This document shows, one piece after another, positions 1 to 8,889 of a DNA stretch of 64,000 bases. Position 1 is the stretch's first letter. Each line of letters begins with the position of its first letter. The position numbers and the translations under genes are program-made. The DNA is from Micromonospora avicenniae (GTDB taxonomy: Bacteria > Actinomycetota > Actinomycetes > Mycobacteriales > Micromonosporaceae): positions 1 to 64,000 of the forward strand of contig NZ_FTNF01000008.1 in assembly GCF_900156065.1 (NCBI RefSeq), read 5' to 3'. Under the pieces are notes generated by a model, which ran no database searches, was not told the DNA's origin, and worked only from the letters and a program-made list of their open reading frames with translations.

Positions 1-91
1 CGCCCGGTAACATTCCGAACCCGGAAGCTAAGCCCTCCAGCGCCGATGGTACTGCACTCGGGAGGGTGTGGGAGAGTAGGACACCGCCGGA
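1..91 (+). rRNA. 5S ribosomal RNA, 3' part
   Basis: The first ~91 bases match the conserved 3' three quarters of actinobacterial 5S rRNA, including the CCGAACCCGGAAG loop and the GGGTGTGGGAGAGTAGG arm, ending near ACACCGCCGGA. The 5' end lies outside the window, so the molecule is truncated only by the window edge. The exact 3' end is uncertain by a few bases. It marks the end of an rRNA operon and is followed at once by a strong terminator. Confidence 0.95.
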
Positions 92-100
92 CATTCTTTC

Positions 101-139
101 CGTTCAGGGCCACCCCGAAAAAGGGGGTGGCCCTGAACG
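101..139 (+). terminator. Intrinsic terminator of the rRNA operon
   Basis: A 16-bp perfect stem (CGTTCAGGGCCACCCC and its complement) closes a 7-base A-rich loop, starting ten bases after the 5S end. There is no long T-tract, as is usual for high-GC actinobacteria. No gene was seen between this hairpin and the stop of the next gene at 277. Confidence 0.9.
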
Positions 140-276
140 CGTTTCCGGCCCCGGAAGAGGCTAGGAGACCAGCGGGCACTCTCGTTCGCCCCAGCCCGAC
201 AAAGCGGCCGAGTTCAATGCCGCCGATGGTGCAACCGAACCGGTAGCTGTTGCCGCGGGGTCGCACTGCCGTGGCT

Positions 277-1281
277 CTAGATCATGATCGGGTTGGTCAT
301 CGCCGCCATGTGCCCGGTGGAGTGGCGTACCTCGACGCGGACGAACATCGACTCCTCGGCGCTGGTGTGCCAGTCAATCGTGCCTGCGCCCTCCTGAGGC
401 AACACGTCGCGGTGCACCGCGCCCCGGTCGGTGTGGAAGGTGACCGTGCCGGCCGGCACACCCGTCACCTTCACCCGGGCCACGATGGGCGCGCCGTCGC
501 TGTCCAGCTGCTCACCGATCCCGACGCTGCGGTCGCCGGCGCGGGCGGTGAACGACAGCCGAACCGCGCCCGACTCGGCAATCCAGGTTTTCCCGGCCCG
601 GATGCCGGCGAGCACGGCGCCGATGCCAAGCTCCTCGGCCAGCACGACCGTCTGCGGAGTGCCGATCTGACCTCGCAGATGTACGTCACTGTTGCCTATC
701 GCTGGACGCCAACGCCCGTGGTGTACCTCGGCCGCCAGGCCGCGGCCCCACTCGGCCACCGCCGCCTCGTTGTCAGCGTTCCAGGGCAGGTCCGAACTCC
801 ACAGCCCGTTCCATACCTCGACCGCATCGAATCCCTGGAACGGATACATGAAAGCGCCGGACGGGTACGGCGCGTGCGGGTGGGCCACGACGCACAGACC
901 ACCGGCTTCATGGACATGATTCAGGGCTTGGTCGATCAGGCCATCGCGCTGGTTGTAGCGCCAGTCGATGACCTGGCCGGGCTCTATGCCTAACGCGAGC
1001 CAGTGTCCGGTGTCGGTGACGATCTCCTGGCCAAGGACCACCAGCAGATCGTCACCGGCGAGCGAGCCCCAGGCACCATGGGTGTCCGCAGTGTTGTGCT
1101 CAGTGATGGCGATGAAGTCGAGCCCGACCTCACGGGCGGCAGATGCAAGCTGCTCCGGCGTCAGCTCACCGCCATGCGAGCGCTGCGAGTGCACGTGACA
1201 GTCGCCCCGATACCAGCCACGCCCCCGTCCGGCCACCCGTCTGGGCGGGAACTCTGCCTCAGCTAGGGTCGCCGTCGTCAT
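277..1281 (-). CDS. PHP-domain metallohydrolase, CehA/McbA family
   Basis: This 334-residue protein carries the polymerase-and-histidinol-phosphatase metal site. It shows H29-x-H31 in DCHVHS, then ITEHN near residue 61, a Glu in GQEIVTDTG, VVAHPHAPYP, and GNSDVH near the C-terminus. Those histidines and acids normally hold two or three metals for phosphoester or ester hydrolysis. CehA (carbaryl hydrolase) and McbA belong to this group, but the substrate here cannot be read from sequence. No signal peptide is visible. ATG at 1281 is preferred over an in-frame ATG at 1311 because a weak GGGAT lies just upstream. It is transcribed towards the rRNA terminator and appears monocistronic. Confidence 0.8.
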   Translation of the reverse strand: MTTATLAEAEFPPRRVAGRGRGWYRGDCHVHSQRSHGGELTPEQLASAAREVGLDFIAITEHNTADTHGAWGSLAGDDLLVVLGQEIVTDTGHWLALGIEPGQVIDWRYNQRDGLIDQALNHVHEAGGLCVVAHPHAPYPSGAFMYPFQGFDAVEVWNGLWSSDLPWNADNEAAVAEWGRGLAAEVHHGRWRPAIGNSDVHLRGQIGTPQTVVLAEELGIGAVLAGIRAGKTWIAESGAVRLSFTARAGDRSVGIGEQLDSDGAPIVARVKVTGVPAGTVTFHTDRGAVHRDVLPQEGAGTIDWHTSAEESMFVRVEVRHSTGHMAAMTNPIMI

Positions 1282-1562
1282 GCGCTTATCCCGGCCATCT
1301 TGGACATCCAATCAGAAGATCAGCTATGCGCTGAGCGCCAAGCCCTGGCGTACCGACCTCGGCAACTGCGGACGCAACCGGCGGTGGTTCACAGCTCGGT
1401 CCACGACTTCGTCATGGTGAACTCGCTGCACGACAGCGAGGCGGTCAAGCGCGCGGTGCTGCCGCAAACCGGCAATCGATGGGAGACAGGAAGGTGAAGA
1501 TCCGTTAGCCTCGATGGCTAGCCGGGCGGGGCATCGCCTGGAGCTCGTCACGGGGAGGACGG

Positions 1563-3386
1563 ATGAACCTTCGCAGGAAGGTGTCGGCCGTATCGGCGGC
1601 CGGTGCACTGGCCATCATCACGACCGTCAGCGCGGGCGGATCGCCCGCGGCGGCGCAGGCAGCCGGGACAGCCACTGCGGCAGCCGACGAGTCGATCACC
1701 CACGAGGAGAACCCACGGGTGCCCGAAGGGGCCGCGTGGACCGAGGCGTACTTCCCGTCCTCGGACGGCAGCGGCGTCGAGCTGCACGCCGACGTGCTGC
1801 GCCCGGCGCACCTGCCGGCGAACGCGAAGACGCCGGTGATCCTCTCGATCGGCCCCTACTTCGCCCACGCCGGCCAGACCGACCCCGAGGGCTGGGACCG
1901 GGTCGGACCCTCGGCCCGCTTCCAGGACTTCATCGATGGCGCCGACCTGATGGCCCGCGGCTACACCTTCGTCATGGTCGACCTGCGCGGCTTCGGCGGC
2001 AGCACCGGATGCCTGGACTTCCTCGGGCCAGGGGAGCAGGCCGATATCAAGGCAGCCGTCGAATGGTCGGCCAGCCGGCCCTGGTCGACCGGCAAGGTGG
2101 GCATGTACGGCAAGTCGTACGACGCCAACACCGGGTTGGCGGCCAACGTCCTCAAGCTCAAGCCGCTGCGTGCGATCGTCGCCCAGGAACCGACGTGGAA
2201 CAGGTACAACTACCTGTTCAGCAACGGCGTGCCGCGGTCCAACGCGACCAGCAGCCCACGAGGGTACGGCTCGATCGCGACGATGGCGCCGCTGCCTGAT
2301 GACAGCGACCGTTACAAGGCGAACGCGCAGTACGAGGCGAGCCACCCCGAGTGCCTGAGCAACAACCAGACCGACACCCAGGACCCCGATCCGATGTCGC
2401 CGTACTGGCGGGCCCGCGACTTCGCCACCCGCGCCGTCGGGACCCACACGCCGCTGTTCGTCACGTCGGGCTTCATCGAGGACAACACCAAGCCCGAGGA
2501 CATGGAGCAGTACCTCGACAACCACAAGGGCCCGGAACGGGGCTGGCTCGGCCAGTGGGAGCACGTCCGCGGCAACGACACCACCGCCGACGGCCGGCTC
2601 AGGATGGGACGGGCGGGCTGGTTCGACGAGGTGATGCGCTTCTACGACCAGTACCTGCGCGGCATCGAGCCGTCGGTGACCGACCCGGCGTTCGCCATCG
2701 AGGACAGCCTCGCCAACTGGCGGGCGCAGGCGACCTGGCCGAAGGCCGACAGCTCGTACCGGGTGCGGCTGTCGCCGGGGCGGTACGTCGACGACGGCGG
2801 CGCCGCACAGAGCACGGCTCGGCTGGCGTCGCCGCCGCAGGCCAAGGGCTGGGACATCGAGGACGCGCCGTCGTCCGGCCCGCTGGCAGCCGTGCAGACG
2901 GAGAACGCCGGCGCACCCGGCAACAACTTCTGGACCTTCTCCACGCCCGTCGCCGAGCAGGTGCGGATCACGGCCACGCCGGAGGTCACGTTGAAGACCA
3001 CCGGCGAGGGCAACGTGCTGGTACGGCTGTGGGACGTCGCGCCGGACGGCACGGCGACGATGTTCAACGAGAACGCCGCGCTGCTGGACGGCAGCCGGTC
3101 GACCCTGGTCGAGCTGAAGGCGACGGACTGGACGTTCGAGCCAGGCCATCGGCTGGGGGTGCAGATCGGGACCGTCAGCGCATCCGGCTGGCGAGACGTT
3201 CCCTCCGGGCAGACGATCAAGGTCTCCGACGCTCGGCTCGCCCTCGACGTGCAGGACCCGCGGTTCGACGTGCCGACCCAGGGTGATCGTTCCCCGTACC
3301 TCGACCGGTACGTCGCGGCGAACACGACCACGCTCAGCAACGTCGGCCCCGGGACCTTCGAGCTGAAGCTTCCCCACAAGCGCTGA
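1563..3386 (+). CDS. Secreted CocE/NonD-family serine hydrolase (X-Pro dipeptidyl-peptidase S15 fold)
   Basis: This 607-residue protein begins with a Sec-type signal peptide (MNLRRK, hydrophobic stretch, then AAAQA near residue 32). The alpha/beta-hydrolase core carries the nucleophile elbow GKSYDA with Ser185, and GQWEHVRG near residue 330 is a plausible catalytic-His loop. The C-terminal ~230 residues form the beta-jelly-roll typical of the family (ITATPEVTLKTTGEGNVLVRLWDV, partial motif VLVRLWDV). Family members cleave Xaa-Pro dipeptides, cocaine esters or cephalosporin esters; the substrate here is unknown. A clear GGGGAGGA ribosome site precedes ATG 1563. It is followed by a long hairpin, so it is probably a single-gene unit. 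A second CocE-type enzyme lies at 32255-34174. Confidence 0.85.
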   Translation: MNLRRKVSAVSAAGALAIITTVSAGGSPAAAQAAGTATAAADESITHEENPRVPEGAAWTEAYFPSSDGSGVELHADVLRPAHLPANAKTPVILSIGPYFAHAGQTDPEGWDRVGPSARFQDFIDGADLMARGYTFVMVDLRGFGGSTGCLDFLGPGEQADIKAAVEWSASRPWSTGKVGMYGKSYDANTGLAANVLKLKPLRAIVAQEPTWNRYNYLFSNGVPRSNATSSPRGYGSIATMAPLPDDSDRYKANAQYEASHPECLSNNQTDTQDPDPMSPYWRARDFATRAVGTHTPLFVTSGFIEDNTKPEDMEQYLDNHKGPERGWLGQWEHVRGNDTTADGRLRMGRAGWFDEVMRFYDQYLRGIEPSVTDPAFAIEDSLANWRAQATWPKADSSYRVRLSPGRYVDDGGAAQSTARLASPPQAKGWDIEDAPSSGPLAAVQTENAGAPGNNFWTFSTPVAEQVRITATPEVTLKTTGEGNVLVRLWDVAPDGTATMFNENAALLDGSRSTLVELKATDWTFEPGHRLGVQIGTVSASGWRDVPSGQTIKVSDARLALDVQDPRFDVPTQGDRSPYLDRYVAANTTTLSNVGPGTFELKLPHKR

Positions 3387-3393
3387 CCGAACA

Positions 3394-3425
3394 GGGGGCC
3401 CGGCACCAGCTGGTGCCGGGCCCCC
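3394..3425 (+). terminator. Perfect 32-bp palindrome acting as terminator
   Basis: A perfect inverted repeat of 16+16 bases (GGGGGCCCGGCACCAG and its exact complement) starts 8 bases after the stop of the CocE-type gene. With no spacer it must open a small loop at the centre. Position and stability make it a terminator, probably also serving nothing on the other strand because the next gene ends at 3598. Confidence 0.75.
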
Positions 3426-3597
3426 TGGCATCACTGCCCTGGGCGCAGCGACAGGCCGGCTACGGTGTCGGACGCGTGGGCGCAGATTGATCCGCGCGGC
3501 CGCGGTTCGGTCCTTCGCGCCAGCACCACGAGCTTCCCGGGGCACGGAACCCCTCAGAGGGCGCCTGCGCCCGAGGGCTCCGTGCACTGAGGAACCG

Positions 3598-3999
3598 TCA
3601 GAGGGCGCCCGCGCCCGCCTCGGCAACGGTCTGGTCCTGCTCGCCCGTGCCGCCGCTGACGCCGACCGCGCCGACCACCTCGCCACCGCGGCGCAGCGGG
3701 ATACCGCCGGCGAAGATCATCACGCGGCCGTGGTTGCTGGCGTGGATTCCGTAGAACTGCTGCCCTGGCTGCGAGTTCGCGCCGAGCTCCTTGGTCGCGA
3801 TGTCGAACGCCCGCGACGTCCACGCCTTGTTGACGCTGATGTCGATGCTGCCCGTCCAGGCGCCGTCCATGCGTACGTGAGCGACGAGGTTGCCGCCCAC
3901 GTCGACCACGGCGATGTTCATCGGCTGACCGATCTCGGCGGCGCGCGCCTCCGCGGCCTCGATGATCCGGCGGGCGTCGGCGAGGTTGACGGTCGCCAT
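3598..3999 (-). CDS. GlcG/HbpS-family heme-binding protein
   Basis: This 133-residue protein matches the HbpS/GlcG fold along its full length. It starts with a helix (LADARRIIEAAEARAAEIG), followed by MNIAVVDVGGNLVAHVRMD, a conserved IASNHGRVMIFAGG-like segment and the Gly-rich end GEVVGAVGVSGGTGEQD. Members bind heme or small cofactors; Streptomyces HbpS is a redox sensor partner, but no SenS/SenR pair is adjacent. Start ATG 3999 has an AGGGAG ribosome site. It lies 35 bp downstream of the formaldehyde-dehydrogenase-like gene on the same strand, so the two are probably cotranscribed. Confidence 0.85.
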   Translation of the reverse strand: MATVNLADARRIIEAAEARAAEIGQPMNIAVVDVGGNLVAHVRMDGAWTGSIDISVNKAWTSRAFDIATKELGANSQPGQQFYGIHASNHGRVMIFAGGIPLRRGGEVVGAVGVSGGTGEQDQTVAEAGAGAL

Positions 4000-4034
4000 G
4001 GATGCTCCCTGCGAGTGAGTGTCGGTTTGTCGGC

Positions 4035-5171
4035 TCAGGCGGCGGGCTTGAGGACCACCTTGGAGTAGCCCTCCTCACGGCGATCGAATCGCGCGTACGC
4101 GTCGGGCGCGTCGTCGAGGGGGATCTGCTTGCTGACCACGAAGCTGGGCCGCGCCCGACCGGCGATGATCAGGTCGCGCAGGTACCGGTTGTAGGCCTTC
4201 ACGTTGGCCTGCCCGGTGCCGAACCGCTGGCCCTTCTCGAAGAGCTTGCCCACCCGGAACAGCAGTTCGCCGTTGGCCGAGTGCGGGTCGGGTGCACCCG
4301 GGTCCTGCGAGACGTACAACCCGATGACGCCGATCGTGCCGGTGGCGCGGACGATTTCGATCAGGCTGTTGAGCACGCTCGCCGGCTGTTCTTCGCCGCT
4401 GGTCGCGGTGGCCTGGTAGCCGACCGCGTCAACGCCCTTGTCGGTGCCGTCGCCGCCCGTCTGGTCGCGGATCTGCTCGACCGGGTCGGCCTTCGAGTAG
4501 TCGACCGGGATCGCGCCGATCGACTCGGCGAGCTGCAGGCGCGACGGTACCCGGTCGACCACGAACACCTTCGCCGCGCCCATGATCACCGCCGAGTAGG
4601 CGGCCATCAGCCCTACGGGCCCCGCACCCATGACCGCGATCGTTTCGCCGGGACGCAGGTTCGTCATCGCGACGCCGTGATAGCCGGTCGGGAAGATGTC
4701 GGCGAGCATCGCGAAGTCGTTCTCGTGCTCACCGCCCTTGGGCAGCTGGAGACAGTTGAAGTCGGCGAACGGTACGCGCAGGTATTCGGCCTGCCCGCCG
4801 CGGTACGGCCCCATCGCGACGTAGCCGTAGGCCCCACCGCCGTAGCCCGGGTTGACCGTGAGGCAGTACCCCGTGTAGCCGGCGAGGCAGTTCTTGCAGA
4901 AGCCGCAGGCGACGTTGAAGGGCATGGACACCCGGTCGCCCTCCTTCACCGACGCGACGCCGGAGCCGACCTGCACGACCGTGCCCATGTTCTCGTGGCC
5001 GAAGACCAGTCCGGGCTCCGCCTTCGTACGGCCCTCGTACATGTGCAGGTCCGAACCGCAGATGGCGGTGGAGGTGATCTTCACGATCACGTCGGTCGGG
5101 TCCTCGATGCGGGGATCCTCGACGGTGTCGACGCTGACGGTGCGCGGCCCGTGGTAGACGACCGCCTTCAT
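4035..5171 (-). CDS. Zinc-dependent alcohol dehydrogenase, glutathione-independent formaldehyde dehydrogenase type
   Basis: This 378-residue MDR protein has the full zinc set. Cys38 (ICGSDLH) and His59/Glu60 (GHENMG) form the catalytic site. Four cysteines in CGFCKNCLAGYTGYC form the structural site, and GAGPVGLMAAYSA is the NAD(P) Rossmann motif. Length and the MKAVVYHGP start fit FdhA-like dehydrogenases that oxidise formaldehyde or related aldehydes without added thiol. The in-frame codon at 5189 is less likely than ATG 5171, where family similarity begins. It is divergent from the GlxA regulator (199-bp gap), which probably controls it. Substrate is inferred from family only. Confidence 0.85.
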   Translation of the reverse strand: MKAVVYHGPRTVSVDTVEDPRIEDPTDVIVKITSTAICGSDLHMYEGRTKAEPGLVFGHENMGTVVQVGSGVASVKEGDRVSMPFNVACGFCKNCLAGYTGYCLTVNPGYGGGAYGYVAMGPYRGGQAEYLRVPFADFNCLQLPKGGEHENDFAMLADIFPTGYHGVAMTNLRPGETIAVMGAGPVGLMAAYSAVIMGAAKVFVVDRVPSRLQLAESIGAIPVDYSKADPVEQIRDQTGGDGTDKGVDAVGYQATATSGEEQPASVLNSLIEIVRATGTIGVIGLYVSQDPGAPDPHSANGELLFRVGKLFEKGQRFGTGQANVKAYNRYLRDLIIAGRARPSFVVSKQIPLDDAPDAYARFDRREEGYSKVVLKPAA

Positions 5172-5370
5172 GACCCGGCCTCGCCGCACACGGTCTGCTG
5201 CGCGATGCTCATGCCGACGACGCTAGGTCGCGAGCGTCCGCCGCGCGCCCGGGATGGAAGATGATTCCGCTTTCGTGCGTCCCGCGGTCGGGGGCCGGAC
5301 CCCGAGCGTGGCGCAATGTGCAATATCCGTGTCGTTGACGCCATCTCGCCGGGCCAGTGAGCATGGACGC

Positions 5371-6336
5371 ATGCACCGCCGCGTCGTGCTCGTCGTGTTC
5401 GACGGGTTCCAGTTGCTCGACCTCGCCGGCCCCGCCGACGTGTTCGGCACGGCCAGCCTGCTGTCGCCGACACGCGGGTATCGGCTGGAAGTCACCGCTG
5501 TCCGGACAGGCACCGTCCCAGCTCACAACGGCCTTACGACGCACGTCGACACGGCGATCGCGGACATCGACGGACCCGTCGACACGTTGCTGGTGGTGGG
5601 TGGGCTGGCCGTGCCGGACCGACTCGGCGACCGCGACCTGATCGAGGGGATCGCCCGACTGGCCGGCTCGGCGCGGCGCGTGGCGTCCGTTTGCAACGGG
5701 GCCTTCCTGCTCGCCGAGGCCGGGCTCCTCGCCGGACGCCGGGCGACGACGCACTGGCTGGCCACCGGCGAGTTGGCCGAGCGGTACCCCGAGGTGGACG
5801 TCGACGATGACCCGATCTACATCAACGACGGGCCGGTCTGGACGTCGGCCGGCGCCAGCGCGGGCGTCGACCTCGCACTCGCGCTCGTCGCCGCCGACCA
5901 CGGCCACGCGCTGGCCCGGGATGTCGCCTGCGGCCTGGTCGTGTACCTGCATCGGCCCGGCGGGCAGAGCCAGTTCAGCACGGCCATGCGTGCCACCACA
6001 CCGCGTGACGAGCCGCTGCGGCGGCTGCAGGCGTACATCGACGAGAACCCCACCGCCGATCTCAGCGTCCCCAGCCTGGCGCGCCGGGCCGCGATGAGCG
6101 AGCGACACTTCTCCCGCGTCTTCACCGAGCAGACCGGCATCTCGCCGGGCCGCTACGTCGAGCGTAGCCGGGCCGATGCCGCGCGCCGGCTCCTCGAGGT
6201 CACCGGCCAACCCTTGGACGCCGTCGCCCGGCAGTCCGGGCTGGGCGCGTCCGAGACCCTGTACCGCGTCTTCCGCCGGCACTGGCGGATCTCTCCCGGC
6301 GACTACCGGCGCCGGTTCCAAGCGAAGGTGAGTTGA
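5371..6336 (+). CDS. GlxA-family transcriptional regulator (DJ-1/PfpI domain plus AraC HTH)
   Basis: The 321-residue protein has an N-terminal DJ-1/PfpI domain (MHRRVVLVVFDGFQLLDLAGPADVF) with the nucleophile-elbow Cys in VASVCNGAFLL. Two helix-turn-helix motifs of AraC type occupy roughly residues 215-320 (LSVPSLARRAAMSERHFSR and a second ending SPGDYRRRF). GlxA proteins sense a small molecule with the first domain and activate nearby genes. Codons further upstream (from 5254) are open, but ATG 5371 is where family similarity starts. It is divergent from the dehydrogenase/HbpS pair and runs straight into the DJ-1 gene, so it may control both sides. Confidence 0.9.
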   Translation: MHRRVVLVVFDGFQLLDLAGPADVFGTASLLSPTRGYRLEVTAVRTGTVPAHNGLTTHVDTAIADIDGPVDTLLVVGGLAVPDRLGDRDLIEGIARLAGSARRVASVCNGAFLLAEAGLLAGRRATTHWLATGELAERYPEVDVDDDPIYINDGPVWTSAGASAGVDLALALVAADHGHALARDVACGLVVYLHRPGGQSQFSTAMRATTPRDEPLRRLQAYIDENPTADLSVPSLARRAAMSERHFSRVFTEQTGISPGRYVERSRADAARRLLEVTGQPLDAVARQSGLGASETLYRVFRRHWRISPGDYRRRFQAKVS

Positions 6337-6338
6337 GC

Positions 6339-6968
6339 ATGCACGTCGCGATTCCGCTGTACCCGCGGTTCACCGCACTCGACGCGGTCGGGCCGTACAC
6401 CGTGCTGGCGTTCGCGCCGGACGTGACGGTCACCTTCGTCGCCGCGGCGACCGGCGCGGTCGTCGATGACGTCGGCAGCCTGGCCTTGACGGCGACCGCC
6501 ACCTACGCCGACGTGCCGCAGCCGGACGTGGTGCTCGTCCCCGGTGGTCCCGGAACGCTTTCCGCCATGGCCGACGCGGCTCTGCTCGACTGGATCCGGC
6601 AGGCGCACGAACACAGCACCTGGACCACCTCGGTGTGCAGCGGCTCGTTCCTGCTCGGCGCCGCCGGCCTGCTGCAGGGCCGGCGGGCGACCACACACTG
6701 GGGTTGGCTGTCGCGGCTCGCGACGGTAGGTGCCGAGCCGGTCAGCGAAAGGGTGGTCACCGATGGCAAGATCGTCACTGCGGCCGGGGTGGCGTCCGGC
6801 ATCGACATGGCCCTCACGCTCCTCGCGCTGATGCGGGACCGCGTCACCGCGCAGGCGGTCCAACTCGCCATCGAGTACGCGCCCGACCCGCCGTTCAACG
6901 CCGGCCACCCGGATGTCGCCCCGGCCGAACTGCGCGAGCCGGCCCTGCGCCTGATCGGCGCCGCTTGA
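6339..6968 (+). CDS. DJ-1/PfpI-family protein
   Basis: This 209-residue protein is a single DJ-1/PfpI domain. It has MHVAIPLYPRFTALDAVGPY at the N-terminus and the catalytic-type Cys in TTSVCSGSFLLG, followed by GRRATTHW. Relatives include isonitrile hydratase and ThiJ-like stress proteins; activity cannot be assigned further. ATG 6339 is preferred over TTG 6333 because AAGGTG lies 8 bases upstream. The start is two bases past the stop of the GlxA gene, so translation is likely coupled. The same Cys-loop and TTHW motifs occur in the neighbouring GlxA protein, so the pair may respond to the same ligand. Confidence 0.85.
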   Translation: MHVAIPLYPRFTALDAVGPYTVLAFAPDVTVTFVAAATGAVVDDVGSLALTATATYADVPQPDVVLVPGGPGTLSAMADAALLDWIRQAHEHSTWTTSVCSGSFLLGAAGLLQGRRATTHWGWLSRLATVGAEPVSERVVTDGKIVTAAGVASGIDMALTLLALMRDRVTAQAVQLAIEYAPDPPFNAGHPDVAPAELREPALRLIGAA

Positions 6969-7012
6969 GGCCTGAAGATCTCTTGGGATCTTGTCGTACT
7001 AGTCTTCGCCGC

Positions 7013-7636
7013 ATGGCATTGCGACCCGACGAGTTCTATGACCACGCAGTCGCCGTCGCGGACAGCGAGCGTCGGCTTCCGCTGGCACGCATGACGGGAT
7101 GGGACATCAGTCCGTTCGAGCCGGACGGTCTGCGCGTGGCGCCGCTACGCCCGCCGGTGCTTCCCGAGCCGCCGCGACACGGCGAGGATCCGTCGGACTG
7201 CAACGCCTGCCGCGATCGGGACGAAGGGATCTGGTTCAACGATCACTGGCGGCTGGTCCGGATCGCCGGAGTGGGCGTCCCGCTGGTGCTTATGCTTCAT
7301 CCGCGCGATCACTACGACATGGCGGATCTACCTGACGAACTGGCCGCCGAACTGGGGCTGCTGAGCACCCGCATCGTGCGCCACATGCAGGCGCTGCCGC
7401 ACGTGGCGCGGGCCCACGTCTACCGCTTCGGAGATGGTGGCGCCCACCTGCACGTCTGGTTCTTCGCTCGGCCCGAGGGGCAGGCCCAGTTGTACGGGTC
7501 GTGGCTGGTCGTCTGGGACGACCTGCTGCCGGAGTACCCGGCGGAGGTGGCAGAAGCTGACGCCGAGGTCGTGGCGGACGCTTTGGTCGCGTCGCACGGA
7601 GGCCACCGGTCGCCCACCGGAGAACCGGCCGCCTGA
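7013..7636 (+). CDS. HIT-family (histidine triad) protein
   Basis: This 207-residue protein contains a HIT-like domain in its C-terminal half. A pair CNACRD near residue 63 is followed by HPRDHYDMADLPDEL and the triad-like HVYRFGDGGAHLHVWFF. HIT proteins hydrolyse or transfer nucleotides (AMP-lysine, Ap4A and similar). The N-terminal ~60 residues resemble no domain I recognise. A TAGTCT at 7000-7005 could be a -10 element giving a near-leaderless mRNA, but no convincing -35 is present. It follows the DJ-1 gene by 44 bp on the same strand, so readthrough is possible. Confidence 0.7.
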   Translation: MALRPDEFYDHAVAVADSERRLPLARMTGWDISPFEPDGLRVAPLRPPVLPEPPRHGEDPSDCNACRDRDEGIWFNDHWRLVRIAGVGVPLVLMLHPRDHYDMADLPDELAAELGLLSTRIVRHMQALPHVARAHVYRFGDGGAHLHVWFFARPEGQAQLYGSWLVVWDDLLPEYPAEVAEADAEVVADALVASHGGHRSPTGEPAA

Positions 7637-7830
7637 CCGACCTGAGCAACGACCCGAGGGGCGCGTCGAGCCTGATGGCATCCCTGGTCTCCGGAAGTTA
7701 ATGTCCTAGGAAGCTTTAGAGGGTGTGCCAGCCGGCTCCAACCCGCACGGCAGTGTCCGTGCGAAGGGGACAACGGCGATGAGCGGATACGTCGGAGTCG
7801 GCTGGCCTGCCGGCAGCAGGACGTTTGTCC

Positions 7831-8272
7831 TCAGTAGTGGGCGAGGATCTGCGTAACAGGATGGCCAAGGAGTCCAGCCACTACGGCGAGTTCCTCGGCG
7901 TCGAGCTCGTACTTTGCCCGGGTTGGATTCGTGGCGCTGATCTCGAACCAGGCGAAGCCGATCGGCTCCTCGTAGCGCAGGCTGTCCAGCTTGACCACGG
8001 CACGACAGCAGGGCACGGGCACGTCCAGGTGCCCGAAGCTCACACCGCCGTTCCTCCTGACCAGGTCGTCGAGCCAGGCCAAGCTGATGTCTCCGTCGCA
8101 GCCTGAGCGCGTAGGCGTCGACGTTGGGCAGTCCAAAAGGCATCAATCGCTCGGTCCACTGCGGATCGAACCCCGTCAGCTGATGGCCGGGGTCACGATT
8201 GGCGTGATCGATAGCGGGCGCGCAACGGCGCCTGGCCGAATCTGAAATGCTCTGGCCAGTCCTGCCGAACAC
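7831..8272 (-). pseudogene. Frameshifted small protein gene, family not recognised
   Basis: Reading the minus strand, one frame gives a plausible protein start (LMPFGLPNVDAYALRLR, from about 8195 to 8105). Convincing coding then continues in another frame (CDGDISLAWLDDLVRRNGG, to the stop at 7831). The switch lies near 8100-8108, in GGCTGCGACGGAGAC, and needs one base inserted or removed. The second segment has very high third-position GC, ends AVVAGLLGHPVTQILAHY, and has only a poor TTG start of its own. I read this as one ~120-residue gene broken by a single-base change, or a sequencing error. I do not recognise the family. Confidence 0.55.
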
Positions 8273-8283
8273 CAGGAGGCGCC

Positions 8284-8760
8284 GTGGCGATCAAGGTCCG
8301 TCTATTCCGCCCGGGCGATGCACCGCGGATCGCCGAGATCGTTCAGAGATGCCTGCGCGAAGTGAACAGCCGCGACTATCCCCAACACGTCATCGACAAG
8401 ATGTGCGCGCACTTCACGGCCGAGCGGTTCATCGAGTTGTCGGCAAGCCGCCTGATCTACGTGGCCGAGGGCGACGGGGTGGTGGTCGGCACCGTTTCCC
8501 GAGTGGGCAACGAGGTCTACACGATGTTCGTCGATCCCGATTTCGCCCGGCGAGGGATTGGCCGTCAACTCGTGCAGCAGGTGGAAGTCTCGGCCGCGCG
8601 CGACGGGTACGACCGCATGGAGACCGGTGCGAGCATCACCGCTCACGGCTTCTACCTCAAACTGGGATACACCGATGTCCGCACGAGCGAGACCGAGTTC
8701 GGTTTCAACTACATCCTCCGCAAGACACTGCCACCAGCCCAAGCGGCGCGCCCGCTGTAG
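8284..8760 (+). CDS. GNAT-family N-acetyltransferase
   Basis: This 158-residue protein has the GNAT layout. It has MAIKVRLFRPGDAPRIAEIV (beta1-alpha1), LIYVAEGDGVVVGTVSRVGNEVYTMFVDPDF (beta3-beta4, partial VYTMFVDPDF) and the acetyl-CoA pyrophosphate loop RRGIGRQLV near residue 95. It ends with the typical ITAHGFYLKLGYT. Such enzymes transfer acetyl from acetyl-CoA to an amine; the acceptor is unknown. The start is GTG 8284 with AGGAGG four bases upstream. It is divergent from the broken gene before it and is followed 129 bp later by another broken gene. Confidence 0.9.
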   Translation: MAIKVRLFRPGDAPRIAEIVQRCLREVNSRDYPQHVIDKMCAHFTAERFIELSASRLIYVAEGDGVVVGTVSRVGNEVYTMFVDPDFARRGIGRQLVQQVEVSAARDGYDRMETGASITAHGFYLKLGYTDVRTSETEFGFNYILRKTLPPAQAARPL

Positions 8761-8889
8761 CCACAGAGGCAACGGTCAAGGAGCGTGTCCATGAAATGGC
8801 AAACCGCGTGCGCGACTCGGGGGTCACGTGTTGTGACATCAGGCAGGCGGTACCAGACGGCCGTCGGCACCATCTGAGGGAGTAGAAGG

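Noticed and set aside
1473..1490. Another copy of the LacI operator (GGCAATCGATGGG)
   Set aside because: It keeps the ATCGAT core but lacks the outer TG/CA symmetry, and lies before an unrelated CocE-type gene.
1504..1521. TAGCC-TCGAT-GGCTA hairpin before the gene at 1563
   Set aside because: Short stem in GC-rich sequence, no match to a known riboswitch or operator; likely chance.
1548..3686. 712-codon minus-strand frame over the CocE-type gene
   Set aside because: Shadow of a gene with signal peptide, GKSYD nucleophile and a good ribosome site on the plus strand.
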